Assembly (NCBI RefSeq): GCF_009720625.1
Contig: NZ_CP046266.1
Span: 2,179,501 to 2,243,500 of the forward strand
DNA from: Metabacillus sediminilitoris
GTDB taxonomy: Bacteria; Bacillota; Bacilli; Bacillales; Bacillaceae
Direction of reading: 5' to 3'
DNA length: 64,000 nucleotides
The notes beneath the pieces are model-generated. The model saw nothing but the letters and a program-made list of their open reading frames with translations. It searched no databases and was not told where the DNA came from. Positions 63,996 to 64,000 of the stretch are shown in pieces (the stretch's first letter is position 1; each line of letters starts with the position of its first letter). The translations under genes and the position numbers were made by a program.

Positions 63996-64000
63996 ATGTT
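63996..64000 (+). CDS. Start of a gene running out of the window
   Basis: ATG 63996 is preceded by AGGGGGGAAAAGG at good spacing, after a palindrome and a terminator. Only the first codon is visible, so nothing can be said of the product. Confidence 0.5.

Overview
The window reads as a chromosomal segment of a spore-forming, AT-rich Firmicute of the Bacillaceae (Bacillus sensu lato). The clues are strong AGGAGG-type ribosome binding sites with frequent TTG/GTG starts, a Spo0E-like phosphatase, a YkvS-type DUF2187 protein, FadF-type beta-oxidation, CcpA cre-like boxes, sigma-54 (SigL) promoters and an ECF41 sigma factor. No rRNA, tRNA or CRISPR array was seen. The species cannot be fixed from this sequence alone.

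Layout. 1-4.4 kb: tail of a zinc alcohol dehydrogenase, small Bacillus proteins, a CAP-domain protein with a late frameshift, then debris (fragments of a GH1 glycosidase and an aldehyde dehydrogenase). 4.4-24 kb: a catabolic island led by a PrpR-type sigma-54 activator. It holds two canonical -24/-12 promoters, a TctCBA carboxylate transporter, an MFS exporter/importer, a PrpD-family protein and a complete beta-oxidation set: acyl-CoA ligase, acyl-CoA dehydrogenase, crotonases, hydroxyacyl-CoA dehydrogenase, thiolase, EtfBA and a FadF-type ETF-quinone reductase. 24-25.3 kb: a relic sugar-binding protein gene and a frameshifted type I holin-like toxin locus.

25.3-35.3 kb: a MocR/GntR regulator and a set of PLP enzymes and transporters (MalY/PatB-type lyase, RidA, amino acid permease, ABM-like small protein, glutaredoxin-like relic, MFS transporter, second aminotransferase). 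Five copies of one palindrome (CATACAAT-N6-ATTGTATG) lie upstream of these units. Four of them are embedded in a near-identical promoter. This looks like a compact, self-contained and apparently undescribed regulon, plausibly for uptake and beta-elimination of an amino acid or cysteine conjugate.

36-41 kb: a secreted protein with calcium-binding (TSP3) repeats and a C-terminal DUF3289-like domain, translationally coupled to a lipoprotein. After it, an intact IS150-type element has split a bidirectional terminator. 41-50 kb: a SurA-like lipoprotein, a NERD protein, an ECF41 sigma factor with its flavin oxidoreductase and a matching ECF41 promoter, an epimerase-like protein and a sugar-binding protein. 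50-54 kb: threonine catabolism (kbl, tdh) with the SstT transporter. 54-57.4 kb: isochorismatase-like hydrolase, FMN reductase, LtrA. 57.9-63.8 kb: a second acyl-CoA degradation operon (CoA-transferase, three crotonases, thiolase, hydroxyacyl-CoA dehydrogenase) behind a sigma-A promoter with a perfect inverted repeat over the start point. Its thiolase and dehydrogenase are close paralogues of those in the first island.

Several genes carry single-base losses, often in homopolymers. This may be real decay or residual sequencing error.
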